Shown here piece after piece: positions 11,385 to 21,970 of a stretch of 64,000 bases of DNA. The stretch is from NCBI RefSeq assembly GCF_963676685.1, contig NC_092346.1, forward strand, positions 32,501,133 to 32,565,132. Direction: 5' to 3'. The notes below the pieces were generated by a model. The model made no database searches. It had not been told where the DNA came from and saw only the letters and a list, made by a program, of their open reading frames with translations. The stretch's first letter is position 1; every line of letters starts with the position of its first letter. The translations under genes were made by a program, and so were the position numbers. The DNA is from Mytilus edulis (Eukaryota > Mollusca > Bivalvia > Mytilida > Mytilidae).

Positions 11385-11745
11385 TGACCTCGACCTCATT
11401 TCATGGATCAGTGAACAACGTTAAATTTTCGTGGTCAAGTCCATATCTCAGATACTATAAGCAATAAGTCTAGTAGATTTGGTGTATAGAAGAACTGTAA
11501 AGTGTACATGTCCAACTGGCAGGTGTCATCTCACCTTGACCTCATTTTCATGGTTCAGTGGTTATAGTTAAGTTTTTGTGTTTTGGTCTGTTTTTCTTAT
11601 ACTATATTCAATAGGTCTACTAAAATTGGTGTATAGAATGATTGTAAGGTGTACATGTCTAGCTGACAGGTGTCATCTAACCTTGACCTCATTTTCATAA
11701 TTCAGTGGTCAAAGTTAACTTTTTTAGTTTTGGTCTATTTTTAGT
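11385..11745 (+). repeat. Fragment of family C internal tandem repeats
   Basis: Two and a half diverged units of the roughly 150-bp family C repeat (CACCTTGACCTCATTTTCAT, AAGGTGTACATGTC), without either end. It is followed at about 11748 by a perfect palindrome AAGTCTTCTGAAGACTT, which may be the start hairpin of another hairpin-ended element. Confidence 0.6.
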
Positions 11746-11749
11746 GGAA

Positions 11750-13085
11750 GAAGACGTCAAGTCTTCTGAAGACTTAAGGGGCTGACCATTGGCATGAGTC
11801 TCCGTATGCCGCATTCATTTCGTGTATTACAATTTCAAAACAACTTAGATTCCTGACACCGATTTTTACACATGATTATGCATCTGAATCATTTAATTTG
11901 TAAATTATGATTGTAAAACAATCACTATCGTAAATATGACCCTTTTATTTATGTAAATTATTAGATTTCATCTCATCCACATGAACGTTATTTGTTTTCT
12001 TGTAACAGGATCATCCTGAGGATGTTTTAACTGTAGATATTTGTATTACGCATGCGTGAATTTGGTATCGGGACAACTCGCCCTGTTTACAAGTTCGCCC
12101 TTGAAGTTACGAATTTGCAATCCTGCAGACAAGAAGATTTTGTTTTTATATAAATAAAAAGGATATATAAAGTGTTGTCTTTATTCATGGTTTTCCTTTG
12201 TCATGTGAATTAGATGCCCTTCGTAACATACATGTGAACCTCCCGTTTAGGAGAAAAAACTCCCGTGTATGAAATTTTTCAGACGCCATATTTGATCATT
12301 TCTTACTACTGTACGGGTGTAATTGACACCTGTGTTAAATTTTACCTGAACATCAAAGAAGATGTATAATTATATGGCTTCACTTGACAGCTTGGGTGTC
12401 AAACATACTGGTAATCAACGATGTTTACCTCCGGCTAACTGCCGTTGTGTTATCAAAACGATGTGTATTGGGAATATTGAAATACTTTTTTGTTACTTCC
12501 CTTTGTTTTATCCTGTTTTCAGTTATTTTGCTTTTAAAAATGTAAATTGTAAAAAGACTATAAATGATTAATATTTTAATCAAATAATCATAAAAGGATG
12601 TTGATTAAATGAATTTAAATGATTTTGGACAAATAAAAAAAATAAAATTTATAAATTATTTTAGCAATCTAGACCTCCTTTCAAGGATTAAATTGAAGTT
12701 TATATCATAATTTTGTTTACAACAGAATGTGTGTTTAATTAAATTTACGATGTTGCAAATATACATGTGGAGCTTATTTCTTTCTTATTTGTCTATACAT
12801 TTACAAATGATAAGGAGATGAAGACATGAACAAAAATATATACAGATAAGATATATAAATATAATGATTCATTTGCTAGCAGTGAACAATCATTTGTCAA
12901 AAACAAAACAAAACAAGAAACAGATTCTTCTTATTATTTTATTTTATTCAAATAGAGAGGCAATAATGGAACTATAAACATTACAATTTGATGGAAATTT
13001 GAAGAAAAAACACAATTTCTACATCATTTGGTTACATTTATGACAAAATTTATGTCGATAAAAAAACATGATGTTTTGACCATTC
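11750..13085. other. AT-rich stretch without recognisable gene
   Basis: No open frame here shows a domain; the longest (12362-12571, 69 codons) has unremarkable composition. There is scattered low-complexity A/T sequence. It lies inside the composite insertion of intron 3 and is therefore presumably transposon-derived. Confidence 0.4.
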
Positions 13086-13200
13086 AGTACTTAACCCTTT
13101 CCTCCATAATGACGCTTTTTGACGCCACCCCCTTTACTCCATAATGACGCCTTTTGACGCCTGTGTAGTACCTCAGTTGAAACACTTTGACTACAAAGTG
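13086..13200. repeat. Repeat with CATAATGACGC...GACGCC tandem motif
   Basis: The motif CTCCATAATGACGCYTTTTG followed by ACGCC occurs twice about 50 bp apart, preceded by TTAACCCTTTCC and followed by CTCAGTTGAAACACTTTGAC. This looks like the end of an interspersed element familiar from molluscan DNA; I cannot set its other end. The sequence to 13745 shows nothing else recognisable. Confidence 0.35.
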
Positions 13201-13745
13201 TCTGCAGTAGACTCAATAAAATTTGTATCCAATATGAAAAGGAATATCATAGGAATATTCTACTTAAATTTATTTAATGAAATATTTGTTTTTTGCAATG
13301 CATTTTAATACTTTAAAGCCTATTTTCAGCATTTTATTGAAAAATTCTATTTTGTGTTCATTTTTTACAGTGGGTTGTGATGATCTTCCAGTTAGGTTAC
13401 CCTCATTTGGAGTGTTGTTCCCAACCTGTTAAAGGTCCATCTTTGTGCATAATTCAAAATTGGAAATTTCAACAAGCATCTAATATTCTTAATCTGGAAA
13501 ATAAACCCTGGTCTGCTAGCTTCATGTATATTTTTTCTACTGATTTAATATATAACTAGAATCATGCAAACAGACTTAAGGAAAAGGCATGTAAGTTCAT
13601 CATACAAATATGACACTTTTTCTAGACAATCCAGATCTTGCAAAATACGTCGCTAAAAATTGTAACCTTTAAAATTGTTGTGCAGTAAAAACCCATATGG
13701 GAACTTTCAAAAGTTGGCAGGTATGTAACAAGTCTTACTATTTTT

Positions 13746-13999
13746 ATGCTCCATTTATGGGCAATATGTTTTCTAGTCTGTCCGTCCGTCCTGCTTCTGG
13801 TTATAAAGTTTATGGTCGAGGTAGTTTTTGATGAAGTTGAAATCCAATCAACTTGAAACTTAGTACACATGTGTTCCTCTTGATATGATCTTCTTAATTA
13901 CTGCCAAATTAAAGATTTTACCTAATTTTCATAGTCAACTGAACATAGAAAATGATTGTACGGATGGGAAATCCATGTACTTATGACCTTTTCTTGTTT
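13746..13999 (+). mobile_element. Family D element, diverged copy
   Basis: Starts ATGCTCCATTTATGGGCA (hairpin variant), has a short GTCY tract (GTCTGTCCGTCCGTCC), the GGTAGTTTTTGATGAAGTTG core, and ends GTACTTATGACCTTTTCTTG plus TTT. It is more diverged than the copy at 8738-9043. Confidence 0.6.
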
Positions 14000-14079
14000 G
14001 AAGAAAAAAAATACATTTTAACGATAATGGAACAAAGCAGCCTGGGTAAGTGGGGCTGCTTTTATGGTAATTCAAGTTG

Positions 14080-14277
14080 CCTTTTATTCACCTTCTTCCA
14101 CTTCAGAGCTATCAGCTCTTTGATTTTAATACTTTATGCATTAGGTCAACTATATTTGGTGTATGAAAATATTTTATGATTTTATGATATGTCGGTTACG
14201 CAGGTTTTATTTGAACTTGACCTCATTTTCACAGTCCATTGCTAAGTTTTAAGTGTTTGTGTTTTGGTCTCATTTTT
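14080..14277 (+). repeat. Older family C-like element, left part (continues at 15374-15512)
   Basis: Family C internal repeat sequence (GGTCAACTATATTTGGTGTA, CCTCATTTTCACAG) runs up to a T-run where a complete family C element (14278-15373) has inserted. The older sequence resumes at 15374. Its 3' end at about 15470-15512 is GAGATTCAGGCTCTTGAGAG then CCTCTTGTT, which resembles the family A 3' end rather than that of family C. Confidence 0.55.
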
Positions 14278-15373
14278 GTCGAGCCTGCAACTTTTGTTGC
14301 AGAAAGCTCGACATAGGGATAGTGATCCGGCGGCGGCGGCGGCGGCTACGGCGGCAGCGTTAGCTAACTTCTTAAAAGCTTTATATTTTAGAAGGTGGAA
14401 GACCTGGATGCTTCATACTTTGTATATAGATGCCTCATGTTACGAAGTTTCCGTCAGTCACATGTTTAATGTCCTTGACCTCATTTTCATGGTTCAGTGA
14501 CCACTTGAAAAAAAAGTTCAAATTTTTTGTAATGTTGAATTCTCTCTTATTATAAGTAATAGGATAACTATATATGATATGTGCATACCTTGCAAGGTCC
14601 TCATGTCTGTCAGACAGTTTTCACTTGACCTCGACCTCATTTCATGGATCAGTGAACAAGGTTAAGTTTTGGTGGTCAAGTCCATATCTCAGATACTATA
14701 AGCAATAGGGCTAGTATATTCGGTGTATGGAAGGACTGTAAGGTGTACATGTCCAACTGGCAGGTGTCATCTGACCTTGACCTCATTTTCATGGTTCAGT
14801 GGTTATAGTTAAATTTTTGTGTTTTGGTCTGTTGTTCTCATACTATATGCAATAGGTCTACTATATTTGTTGTTTGGAATGATTGTAAGGTGTACATGTC
14901 TAGCGGGCAGATGTCATGTGACCTTGACCTCATTTTCATGGTTCAGTAGTCAAAGTTAAGTTTTTGAGTTTTGGGCTTTTTATCTAATACTATATGGCAT
15001 AGGTCAACTATATTTGGTGTATGGAAATATTTAATGATCTTTATGTCAGTCGCGCAGGCTTTATTTGACCGTGACCTCATTTTCACGGTTCATTGCACAG
15101 TGTTTTTGTGTTTTGGTCTATTTTTCTTAAACTATAAGTAATAGGTCAACTATATATGTTGTATAGAAGCATTGTTAGCTGTACATGTCTGCCTGGCATG
15201 GTTCATCTGACCTTGACCTTATTTTCAAGGTTCATTGGTCTTTGTTTAGTTATCTTGGTTAATGTTAAGTTTATGGTACAGTTGTTATAAAGCTTAGCTT
15301 TTTACTTAGGACTATCAACATAATATCAATGATTAGTATAGAAGGCGAGACATTTCAGCGTGTGCACTCTTGT
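14278..15373 (+). mobile_element. Hairpin-ended repeat family C (GTCGAGCC type), complete copy 1
   Basis: 5' hairpin GTCGAGCCTGCAAC...GTTGCAGAAAGCTCGAC, then a (GCG)n tract, then about six internal units of roughly 150 bp (TGACCTTGACCTCATTTTCA...AAGGTGTACATGTC), and a 3' end GGCGAGACATTTCAGCG then TGTGCACTCTTGT. An apparent polyalanine frame is the translated GCG tract. It is nearly identical to the copy at 19413-20513, so both moved recently. Confidence 0.72.
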
Positions 15374-16325
15374 CTTTATTTATAAACAGTAAGTCATATA
15401 TATTTGTAATATTGAAGAATTGTTAGCTGTACATGTTTACCTGGCATGGTTCAATATGTTCAATAAGGCATTGTTTACCAGCTGAGAGATTCAGGCTCTT
15501 GAGAGCCTCTTGTTAAAGTAAAATGGTCGTTCCTTATCTGCTATAAAAGTTGTCTGAAAAATTTGCATTCGGTTCTACGTAATAAACATTTCAATGACAT
15601 ATTGTTTACAAGTGTGAACAAATCTAATGTACAGGTATTTAAACAAGGTGTAAAGATGTGAACAAAGGACAAAGTTCACTTATGGCTCAAAATGACCTAA
15701 AATATCAATTTTATCATAACACACTAAAAAGTTCACAAATTGGTTTGTAAATGGGTCTATTTCTAAAGGTTCAATGCTCAATAAATCAGTTCTTTTTATA
15801 TGAGTACATAATACTCTCCAAACTAGGCCCATTTATGACATTTTGTCAAATTATGATGGTTTTAGGCAATTTTCAGACCTAAAAGCTTTAGAAAAAAATT
15901 GGCCGCCATCTATGATCCAAAATGTTATGTTACCAAAAGATTCCAAATGTGATATAGAATTCATCAATATAAAAACTTTGTGGATTGTGGATGGTGGCCA
16001 ATGTTCATTATGTCAAAAACAATAACATTTTGGACTAAATTGACCAAAATTGACCTAAAATACAAATAATGTATATTTGAGGGGTCATAGCTTCAAAATT
16101 TTTAAAGGAAGGTGCCAAAAAAGTATATTTTAGTCTTAACAATATTATCTCAAGTATTTCTATTTGAAATTTGTAATTGTTTGGCACGATTTAAAAAACA
16201 TTAAAAAATCTAGGGCCAATTTTAACCCTTCGTGAACCTGCTCCTTTAATGTGAAACCAGTGTACACTACATTAAACTAATTGTAAACATGCTTACTGTA
16301 CAAGGCGTTTGGTGTGAACAAGGCC
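15374..16325. repeat. Older C-like 3' end and right part of the outer intron-3 element
   Basis: 15374-15512 completes the older C-like element. From about 15520 the sequence is the right arm of the outer TIR element, with motifs such as TGTGAACAAA and GTGTACACTACATTAAAC that mirror the left arm at 5855-6060, ending TGTGAACAAGGCC. A 60-codon frame at 15843-16025 has no recognisable domain. Confidence 0.5.
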
Positions 16326-16967
16326 CTAGTCATGTGACACTACTATAATTGAAATTTTATTAACTGAAGAGATAGAATATTTTTAAGTTTATACAATACT
16401 CAAACATACATCACAAGCAATCTACATTTAATATTACATACATTCTGAGAAAAAATTGTATACAAATGTAGAAGAGGAGAGAACCAGTACAAAGAGGGAT
16501 AACTCTGTTTCATCCCTTTAACTTTTTTTTTTTCTCTTGTCTTGCCCAATTTTTTTGTATTTAGATGCAGACTAAATATTGTACTTACATCTTAATCTTC
16601 ATTTATCATGATTCAAATGAAAAAGATTATAAATTAATGTGTGCCATGTTTGAAAAATATTTAATTAACAGTAATTTTCTTAAAATTCTAATCTCAGTGA
16701 TTTATAAATAAGGCACTCTTGAAAAAATGCAGTACTTTTGGATTAAGTTATGTAAATAGTGTTGACAGTTCATTTCACATCTGTGAAGAGCTCAAGTTTT
16801 CCTGAAACTTTTATTTATGATGGATTAACCACATGGAAATATGGTAAATTTTTATTTAAACTCTACCATCAGTAAACAAAAGATTATGTGGCCAACAAGC
16901 TTAAAACATCTCTTTAATTCATATACAAATGTATTTAATACACATTTCTTTTTTATAACTTTTTCAG

Positions 16968-17087
16968 GTTATGGTTCTAGAACTAGCTCAACATGTACAG
17001 ACATTTCTTTTTTTTATACCTTTTTCAGGTTATGGTTCTAGAACTAGCTCAACATGTACAGACATTTCTTCTTTATACCTTTTTCAG
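16968..17087 (+). repeat. EIF2AK4: Two extra tandem copies of the exon 4 splice acceptor and exon start
   Basis: A unit of about 60 bp (T-rich tract, CAG acceptor, then GTTATGGTTCTAGAACTAGC and 22 more exon bases to ACATTTCTT) occurs three times, with exon-like starts at 16968, 17029 and 17088. Only the third continues into the full exon. Each unit has a usable pyrimidine tract and AG. The first lies exactly 120 bases upstream of the third and is open in the GCN2 frame, so its use would add 40 residues. The second, 59 bases upstream, would shift the frame into a TAG. Copy B has the same arrangement (60708, 60767, 61666). Confidence 0.8.
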
Positions 17088-17261
17088 GTTATGGTTCTAG
17101 AACTAGCTCAACATGTACAGACATTTCTTCGTGATAACTACAAAGGTCCACAGAAATCTTTTTATGAAGAAATGTTAAGTAACCAATTGAAACAACAAGA
17201 AAAACTAAAAGTAGAACAACAGAAAAGACTTGATTTTCTGAAAAGAAAAGAAGAAAAAGAG
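17088..17261 (+). CDS. EIF2AK4: GCN2 copy A, exon 4 (linker after RWD domain)
   Basis: Acceptor TTTTTCAG|GTT and donor GAG|GTATTT enclose 58 codons, VMVLELAQHVQTFLRDNYKG then PQKSFYEEMLSNQLKQQEKL and KVEQQKRLDFLKRKEEKE. The last RWD helix (ELAQHVQTFL) and the PxKSFxEEML signature are typical of GCN2. The following Lys/Glu/Gln-rich part is the charged coiled-coil linker. It enters and leaves in phase 0. The expected next linker exon was not found (see findings). Confidence 0.88.
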
Positions 17262-17345
17262 GTATTTGATGTTTTTGTTGATTATTTCAATGATTTGCCT
17301 TTGACCTTAAACCATATTATTTAAAACCATAAGTTATTCTTAAAT

Positions 17346-17702
17346 AATTACATTAGATGTATGTTTCATTATAATACGTTATTCTGATTGGCTAACTGCA
17401 CATCACATGTAATTCCTTAAGCAATTGCATTACACAATAAAACTTATCATTCATGATAACACGTGGTGCTGCAATAAAGTGCACAGGTAAATTAGATAAA
17501 AAAAAATGATAAATTTCGTTTTTCCATGATCCTAGCTAAAAAATGTAACTATAAGTATTGAATGCTTCTTTTTGTAACTTCAAAGGGTTGTAAAAATGTT
17601 AACCGTGTGTACATTTTTAGAATGAAGCACTTCTGCACTTCATACAAAATGTACTTCAGTCAATGCTTTTACACCCCAATGAAGTTATAAAAAGAGCATT
17701 CA
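17346..17702. mobile_element. 357-bp insertion flanked by a 10-bp direct repeat
   Basis: ATTCTTAAAT occurs at 17336-17345 and 17703-17712. Copy B has a single ATTCTCAAAT at the same place (about 61917), so the 357 bases between are an insertion with target duplication. Part of the interior is an inverted repeat (TTGAATGCTTCTTTTTGTAA near 17558 against TTATAAAAAGAGCATTCAA near 17685). A 9-11 bp duplication is typical of Mutator-type transposons, but no clear full-length TIR is visible. Confidence 0.65.
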
Positions 17703-17724
17703 ATTCTTAAATGAATTAGCACTA

Positions 17725-17815
17725 GGATTGTCAGTTTTCCTATCGAAGGTTGGTGTTTTTTCTTGGCACTCTGACTTCCTCCACCAATAATAACTGGCTT
17801 CTAGAAAATAGCCTA
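17725..17815 (+). repeat. SINE-like central-domain fragment
   Basis: GTCAGTTTTCCTATCGAAGG and CTGACTTCCTCCACCAATAA belong to the same conserved block as the SINE-like repeats at 25430-25960 and the fragment at 61935-62030. The latter is at the homologous site in copy B, so the insertion predates the duplication. Confidence 0.5.
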
Positions 17816-18216
17816 AAAGCTTTGATGTTTTTGTTTGATTATTACAGTGATTTGCCCTTGACCTTTAACCCTACACCATATACATGTACTTTAAAACAAT
17901 GATTTATATTCAAATGAATACGCAATTCAAAAATGTCTAGACAGACAGTGATCTCTACAATATTTTCAAATAGCACTATAGGATCATGGAAATAGTGATA
18001 TTTCCCTGAAATCTTAACAAAATTTTTTTAATACATAAAATTTATAAAATATGCAGATAACACCATGGTGCCATTTTAAAGATTCAATTTAATTTTGTTG
18101 TTGTCATATTAACTTAATAAGTTTGTTACTAATTCAAAAACCCCATACATATTTTATGACACACAGTAGAGATATCAATTCAATCAAACGTTTCATCAGT
18201 GTTATTGGGTCTTTAA

Positions 18217-18489
18217 GGTGGTACCCAACACTTTCACTAAAATTAATTTGGCTCGTTTAATTTTCATAAAATTTTGTCAAAGTATTTACTTTGACCCTTT
18301 AACAAAAATGTAATAATTTCAAAAAATTTGAACCAACTGTTTTGTCAGAAAAATTACACTGCTTTTATAGCAGTTTGACAAACACTGATTTTGATAATTG
18401 AGAAGCTTAATATTCCTTTTACAACACAACGTAATTAAAACGTTTAGCTGACTTTACAGAGTTATCTTCCTGTAGTGTTAGGTACAACC
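18217..18489. mobile_element. TTAA-flanked MITE (GGTGGTACCCAACACT termini)
   Basis: Left terminus GGTGGTACCCAACACT and right terminus AGTGTTAGGTACAACC are inverted repeats, and both sides are flanked by TTAA (18213-18216, 18490-18493). The 273-bp interior is AT-rich and non-coding. TTAA duplication suggests mobilisation by a piggyBac-type transposase (established for that superfamily; assignment inferred). Confidence 0.7.
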
Positions 18490-18810
18490 TTAAAAACTAT
18501 ATTTTAAAAAAAATTTTGATAGATCATTAAAACCAGGTTATAATTTCTTATTCCAAGAAAATAAACATTTCTAAATTTTTAATTAAATTTTGCAATTTAG
18601 TGAAAAGACTTTTTTCCCTCTAACACTCCTACTGACATATCATTGCAAAAGCTTATTATTACCCAAGCTGGCAATCAAATGCTTTTTAGATTAAAAAAAC
18701 TTTTTTTTTGCAATTTGAATTCAGCAATTCCTGTTAAAAAACAGAGTATTTCATAATAACATTTAAAAAAGTCAAGTTTACAACATTTTGCACCTCTTAT
18801 AATACTTTTT

Positions 18811-19055
18811 AGCTCACCTGGCCCAAAGGGCCAAGTGAGCTTTTCTCATCACTTTGCGTCCGGCGTCCGGCGTCCGTCGTCGTCCGGCGTTAGCTTTTAC
18901 AAAAATCTTCTCCTCTGAAACTACTGGGCCAAATCAAACCAAACTTGGCCACAATCATCATTGGGGTATCTAGTTTAAAAAATGTGTGGCTTGACCCGGT
19001 CAACCAACCAAGATGGCCGCCACGGCTAAAAACAGAACATGGGGGTAAAAACACA
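18811..19055 (+). mobile_element. Family A element, 5' fragment
   Basis: Complete 5' hairpin (AGCTCACCTGGCCCAAAGGG then CCAAGTGAGCT), CGTCCGG tract and the first half of an internal unit to ...GAACATGGGGGTAAAAACAC, then unrelated sequence. From 19056 to 19412 nothing else is recognised. Confidence 0.65.
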
Positions 19056-19412
19056 GCATTTTTTTACTGAAATGTCAAATTAAAGGTAATATTTTTTTCA
19101 AACCTTTTTCGTATGCAACCTGATGTGACACACTTTGATTTGGTGGTATTACACCTACATACACATACTTGATCCTATATTATCATATTTCATTTCTTAA
19201 ATTTTCATTTGGTAGCTATAGACCAAACACACTTCATGGATGCAGATTCAAATATATTTGTTAAAAATATTCATATTTTTTCTATTTATGACAACTAGAC
19301 TAGGAAAATATAGCTGCTTCACATACATGACGATGATGTAAGTCATGAACCTGGTGTTCAGAGGTTGTAGTTTGATGATGTGGTTCATAATTTGTTCTTG
19401 TTTCTAATTTTT

Positions 19413-20513
19413 GTCGAACCTGCAACTTTTGTTGCAGAAAGCTCGACATAGGGATAGTGATCCGGCGGCGGCAGCAGCGGCTACGGCGGCGGCGTTAGCT
19501 CACTTCTTAAAAGCTTTATATTTTAGAAGGTGGAAGACCTGGATGCTTCATACTTTGTATATAGATGCTTCATGTTACGAAGTTTCCATCAGTCACATGT
19601 CCAATGTCCTTGACCTCATTTTCATGGTTCAGTGACCACTTGAAAAAAAAGTTCAAATTTTTTGTAATGTTGAATTCTCTCTTATTATAAGTAATAGGAT
19701 AACTATATTTGATATGTGCGTACCTTGCAAGGTCCTCGTGTCTGTCAGACAGTTTTCACTTGACCTCGACCTCATTTCATGGATCAGTGAACAAGGTTAA
19801 GCTTTGGTGGTCAAGTCCATATTTCAGATACTATAAGCAATAGGGCTAGTATATTCGGTGTATGGAAGGACTGTAAGGTGTACATATCCAACTTGCAGGT
19901 GTCATCTGACCTTGACCTCATTTTCATGGTTCAGTGGTTATAGTTAAATTTTTGTGTTTTGGTCTTTTTTTCTCATACCATATGCAATAGGTCTACTATA
20001 TTTGTTGTATGGAATGATTGTTAAGTGTACATGTCTAGCAGGCAGATGTCATGTGACCTTGACCTAATTTTCATGGTTCAGTGGTCAAAGTTAAGTTTTT
20101 GAGTTTTGGTCTTTTTATCTAATGCTATATGCCATAGGTCAACTATATTTGGTGTATGGAAATATTTTATGATCTTTATGTCAGTCGAGCAGGTTTTATT
20201 TAACCGTGACCTCATTTTCACGGTTCATTGCACAGTGTTAAGTTTTTGTGTTTTGGTCTATTTTTCTTAAACTATAAGTAATGTGTCAACTATATATGTT
20301 GTATAGAAGCATTGTTAGCTGTACCTGTCTGCCTAGCATGGTTCATCTGACCTGGACCTCTTTTTCAAGGTTCATTGGTCTTTGTTTAGTTATCTTGGTT
20401 AATGTTAAGTTTATGTGAAAGTTGTAATAAAGCTTAGCTTTATACTTAGGACTATCAACATAATATCAATGATTAGTATAGAAGGCGTGACATTTCAGCG
20501 TGTGCACTCTTGT
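19413..20513 (+). mobile_element. Family C element, complete copy 2
   Basis: Same organisation and nearly the same sequence as 14278-15373: hairpin GTCGAACCTGCAAC...GAAAGCTCGAC, (GGC)n tract, internal units with CTTGACCTCATTTTCATGG, and end CATTTCAGCGTGTGCACTCT then TGT. Confidence 0.72.
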
Positions 20514-20574
20514 TGATATAGTTTAGACTGATGGTTTTCCATTTCAATGATTTACGCTAGTCATTTTTAGAGCC

Positions 20575-20705
20575 CTTTTTAGCCTGCTGTTCATTGTAAA
20601 CCAAGGCTCTGTGTTGAAGACCGTACGTTGACCTATGATAGTTTACTTTTATAAATTTTGACTAGGATGGAGAGTTTTCTCAATGGCACTCATACCACAT
20701 CTACT
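20575..20705 (+). repeat. Fragment of the CATACCACATCT interspersed repeat
   Basis: 3' part of the family described at 375-745 (GAAGACCGTACGTTGACCTA, GGCACTCATACCACATCTAC). From 20706 to 21141 the sequence is AT-rich without a recognisable feature. Confidence 0.55.
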
Positions 20706-21141
20706 AATCTCTATAAAAAGTAATTTTATTAAATGCTCATTGTTTCCATTTAATAAGTATTAACAATGGAAGGTACACATATTTTTGTAAGGACATTATC
20801 TGAAACTATTTGCACAAGATTTGCATTTACACATTTAATTTGCTTCATATACATGTAAATAAAAAATACCAATCTTATTTACACATATATACAATGGGAG
20901 ATAACTGCTATATTTTAGAAAAGTTTTCTGTTGTACTATTTTATAAGATTATATACAGATTGCTTTTAAACTTTTTAAAAATGGTAATAAATATATGAAA
21001 AAAACCTTAAAAACAGATGGACTGATGCATGTATCACATGATAAGGTATGAAACTATTTTTAAACTTTGAGGAAGTGAAATCTTTTGGAATCACCGACAT
21101 TGAACATGAAAAAAAACATAAATGAGTCCTCAAAACCATTA

Positions 21142-21330
21142 GGGCTATTCCATTAAAATGTATATGGGAGGTTAGTAAGGGACTTTTAAAATATCCCTAC
21201 AACCAAGAACCATTTTGTAGATAATTTTGAATAATAGTAATAGAAGCATACTGAAAAAAGACCCATGACCCACATTCAATAATTAAACTTCCCTTCCTAC
21301 CCTCCCACCAAAATTTTAATGGAATAGCCC
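21142..21330. mobile_element. 189-bp MITE with GGGCTATTCCATTAAAA termini
   Basis: Left GGGCTATTCCATTAAAAT and right ATTTTAATGGAATAGCCC are perfect inverted repeats, flanked by TTA on both sides (21139-21141, 21331-21333). A 3-bp TTA/TAA duplication with G-rich termini fits PIF/Harbinger-type MITEs; a degraded TTAA site is the alternative. Confidence 0.68.
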
Positions 21331-21518
21331 TTAACAGATATTTTATATAATATGGCCTCTACAAATCAAAGATTGTCAACAGTTTATCATTGATTCATAT
21401 GAAAATACATGTAGTATATCCTGCTTGCACTTTTTCAGTAACCATGCTGATATCCAAGTCAATGATTTTGGAGCCTCAAGTTTATTTTATTTTAGTTTTT
21501 CAATTTTGATATATTCAG

Positions 21519-21646
21519 GAGGACCAGTACCCCATTAAGAGATACTGATGATTCTGATCACCAATGTAAAGACCATACTGGAGGGATAGTGGTTATAGCC
21601 TTCAATACTAAATCAGAGAGAACAATACATAGAGGCACATGTTTAG
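21519..21646 (+). CDS. EIF2AK4: GCN2 copy A, pseudokinase-entry exon (called exon 5 here)
   Basis: Acceptor GATATATTCAG|G and donor TTAG|GTAATG. Conservation fixes the frame as RTSTPLRDTDDSDHQCKDHT then GGIVVIAFNTKSERTIHRGT and CL, with one leading base and one trailing base. It corresponds to the GCN2 region just before the pseudokinase domain (human ...ILYFN...VHKGKCIG). The leading single base requires an upstream exon ending with two codon bases, but exon 4 ends in phase 0, so at least one exon is missing between them. The 3' 86 bases plus donor are repeated downstream. Confidence 0.75.
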
Positions 21647-21970
21647 GTAATGTTTTATAATACATCACCAATGTAAAGACCATACTGGAGGGATAGTGGT
21701 TATAGCCTTCAATACTAAATCAGAGAGAACAATACATAGAGGCACATGTTTAGGTAATGTTTTATAATACATCCCCAATGTAAAGACCATACTGGAGGGA
21801 TAGTGGTTATAGCCTTCAATACTAAATCAGAGAGAACAATACATAGAGGCACATGTTTAGGTAATGTTTTATAATACATCCCCAATGTAAAGACCATACT
21901 GGAGGGATAGTGGTTATAGCCTTCAATACTAAATCAGAGAGAACAATACATAGAGGCACTTGTTTAGGTA
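21561..21970 (+). repeat. Four tandem 107-bp copies of the exon 5 3' end and donor
   Basis: The unit beginning CCAATGTAAAGACCATACTG and containing the last 86 bases of exon 5, its GTAATG donor and about 20 intron bases starts at 21561, 21668, 21775 and 21882. Only the first is joined to a complete exon. Units are nearly identical (the last has CACTTGTTTAGGTAATAC), so the expansion is recent. 107 is not a multiple of three. Confidence 0.85.

Larger units (their letters stand above)
5855..16325. mobile_element. Nested composite insertion filling intron 3 of copy A (10.5 kb)
   Basis: Copy B intron 3 runs straight from TTACATTTTGTA to GTCATGTGACC (57505-57547). In copy A these are separated by this block, whose ends are inverted: GGCTGTGTTCACA at the left and TGTGAACAAGGCC at the right. 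The outer element's own DNA seems to be 5855-6890 and 15520-16325; everything between is younger, layered insertions listed separately. No transposase is recognisable in the outer parts. The flanks read CCTA and CTAG, so a 3-bp CTA duplication is possible but not certain. Confidence 0.55.

Noticed and set aside
14264-14500. Frame with a polyalanine tract (also at 19411-19635)
   Set aside because: The alanines are the translated GCG microsatellite of family C elements.
16971-17324. 117-codon single frame as an independent gene
   Set aside because: It is the exon 4 reading frame extended upstream through duplicated acceptors and downstream into the intron; it is treated as part of GCN2.
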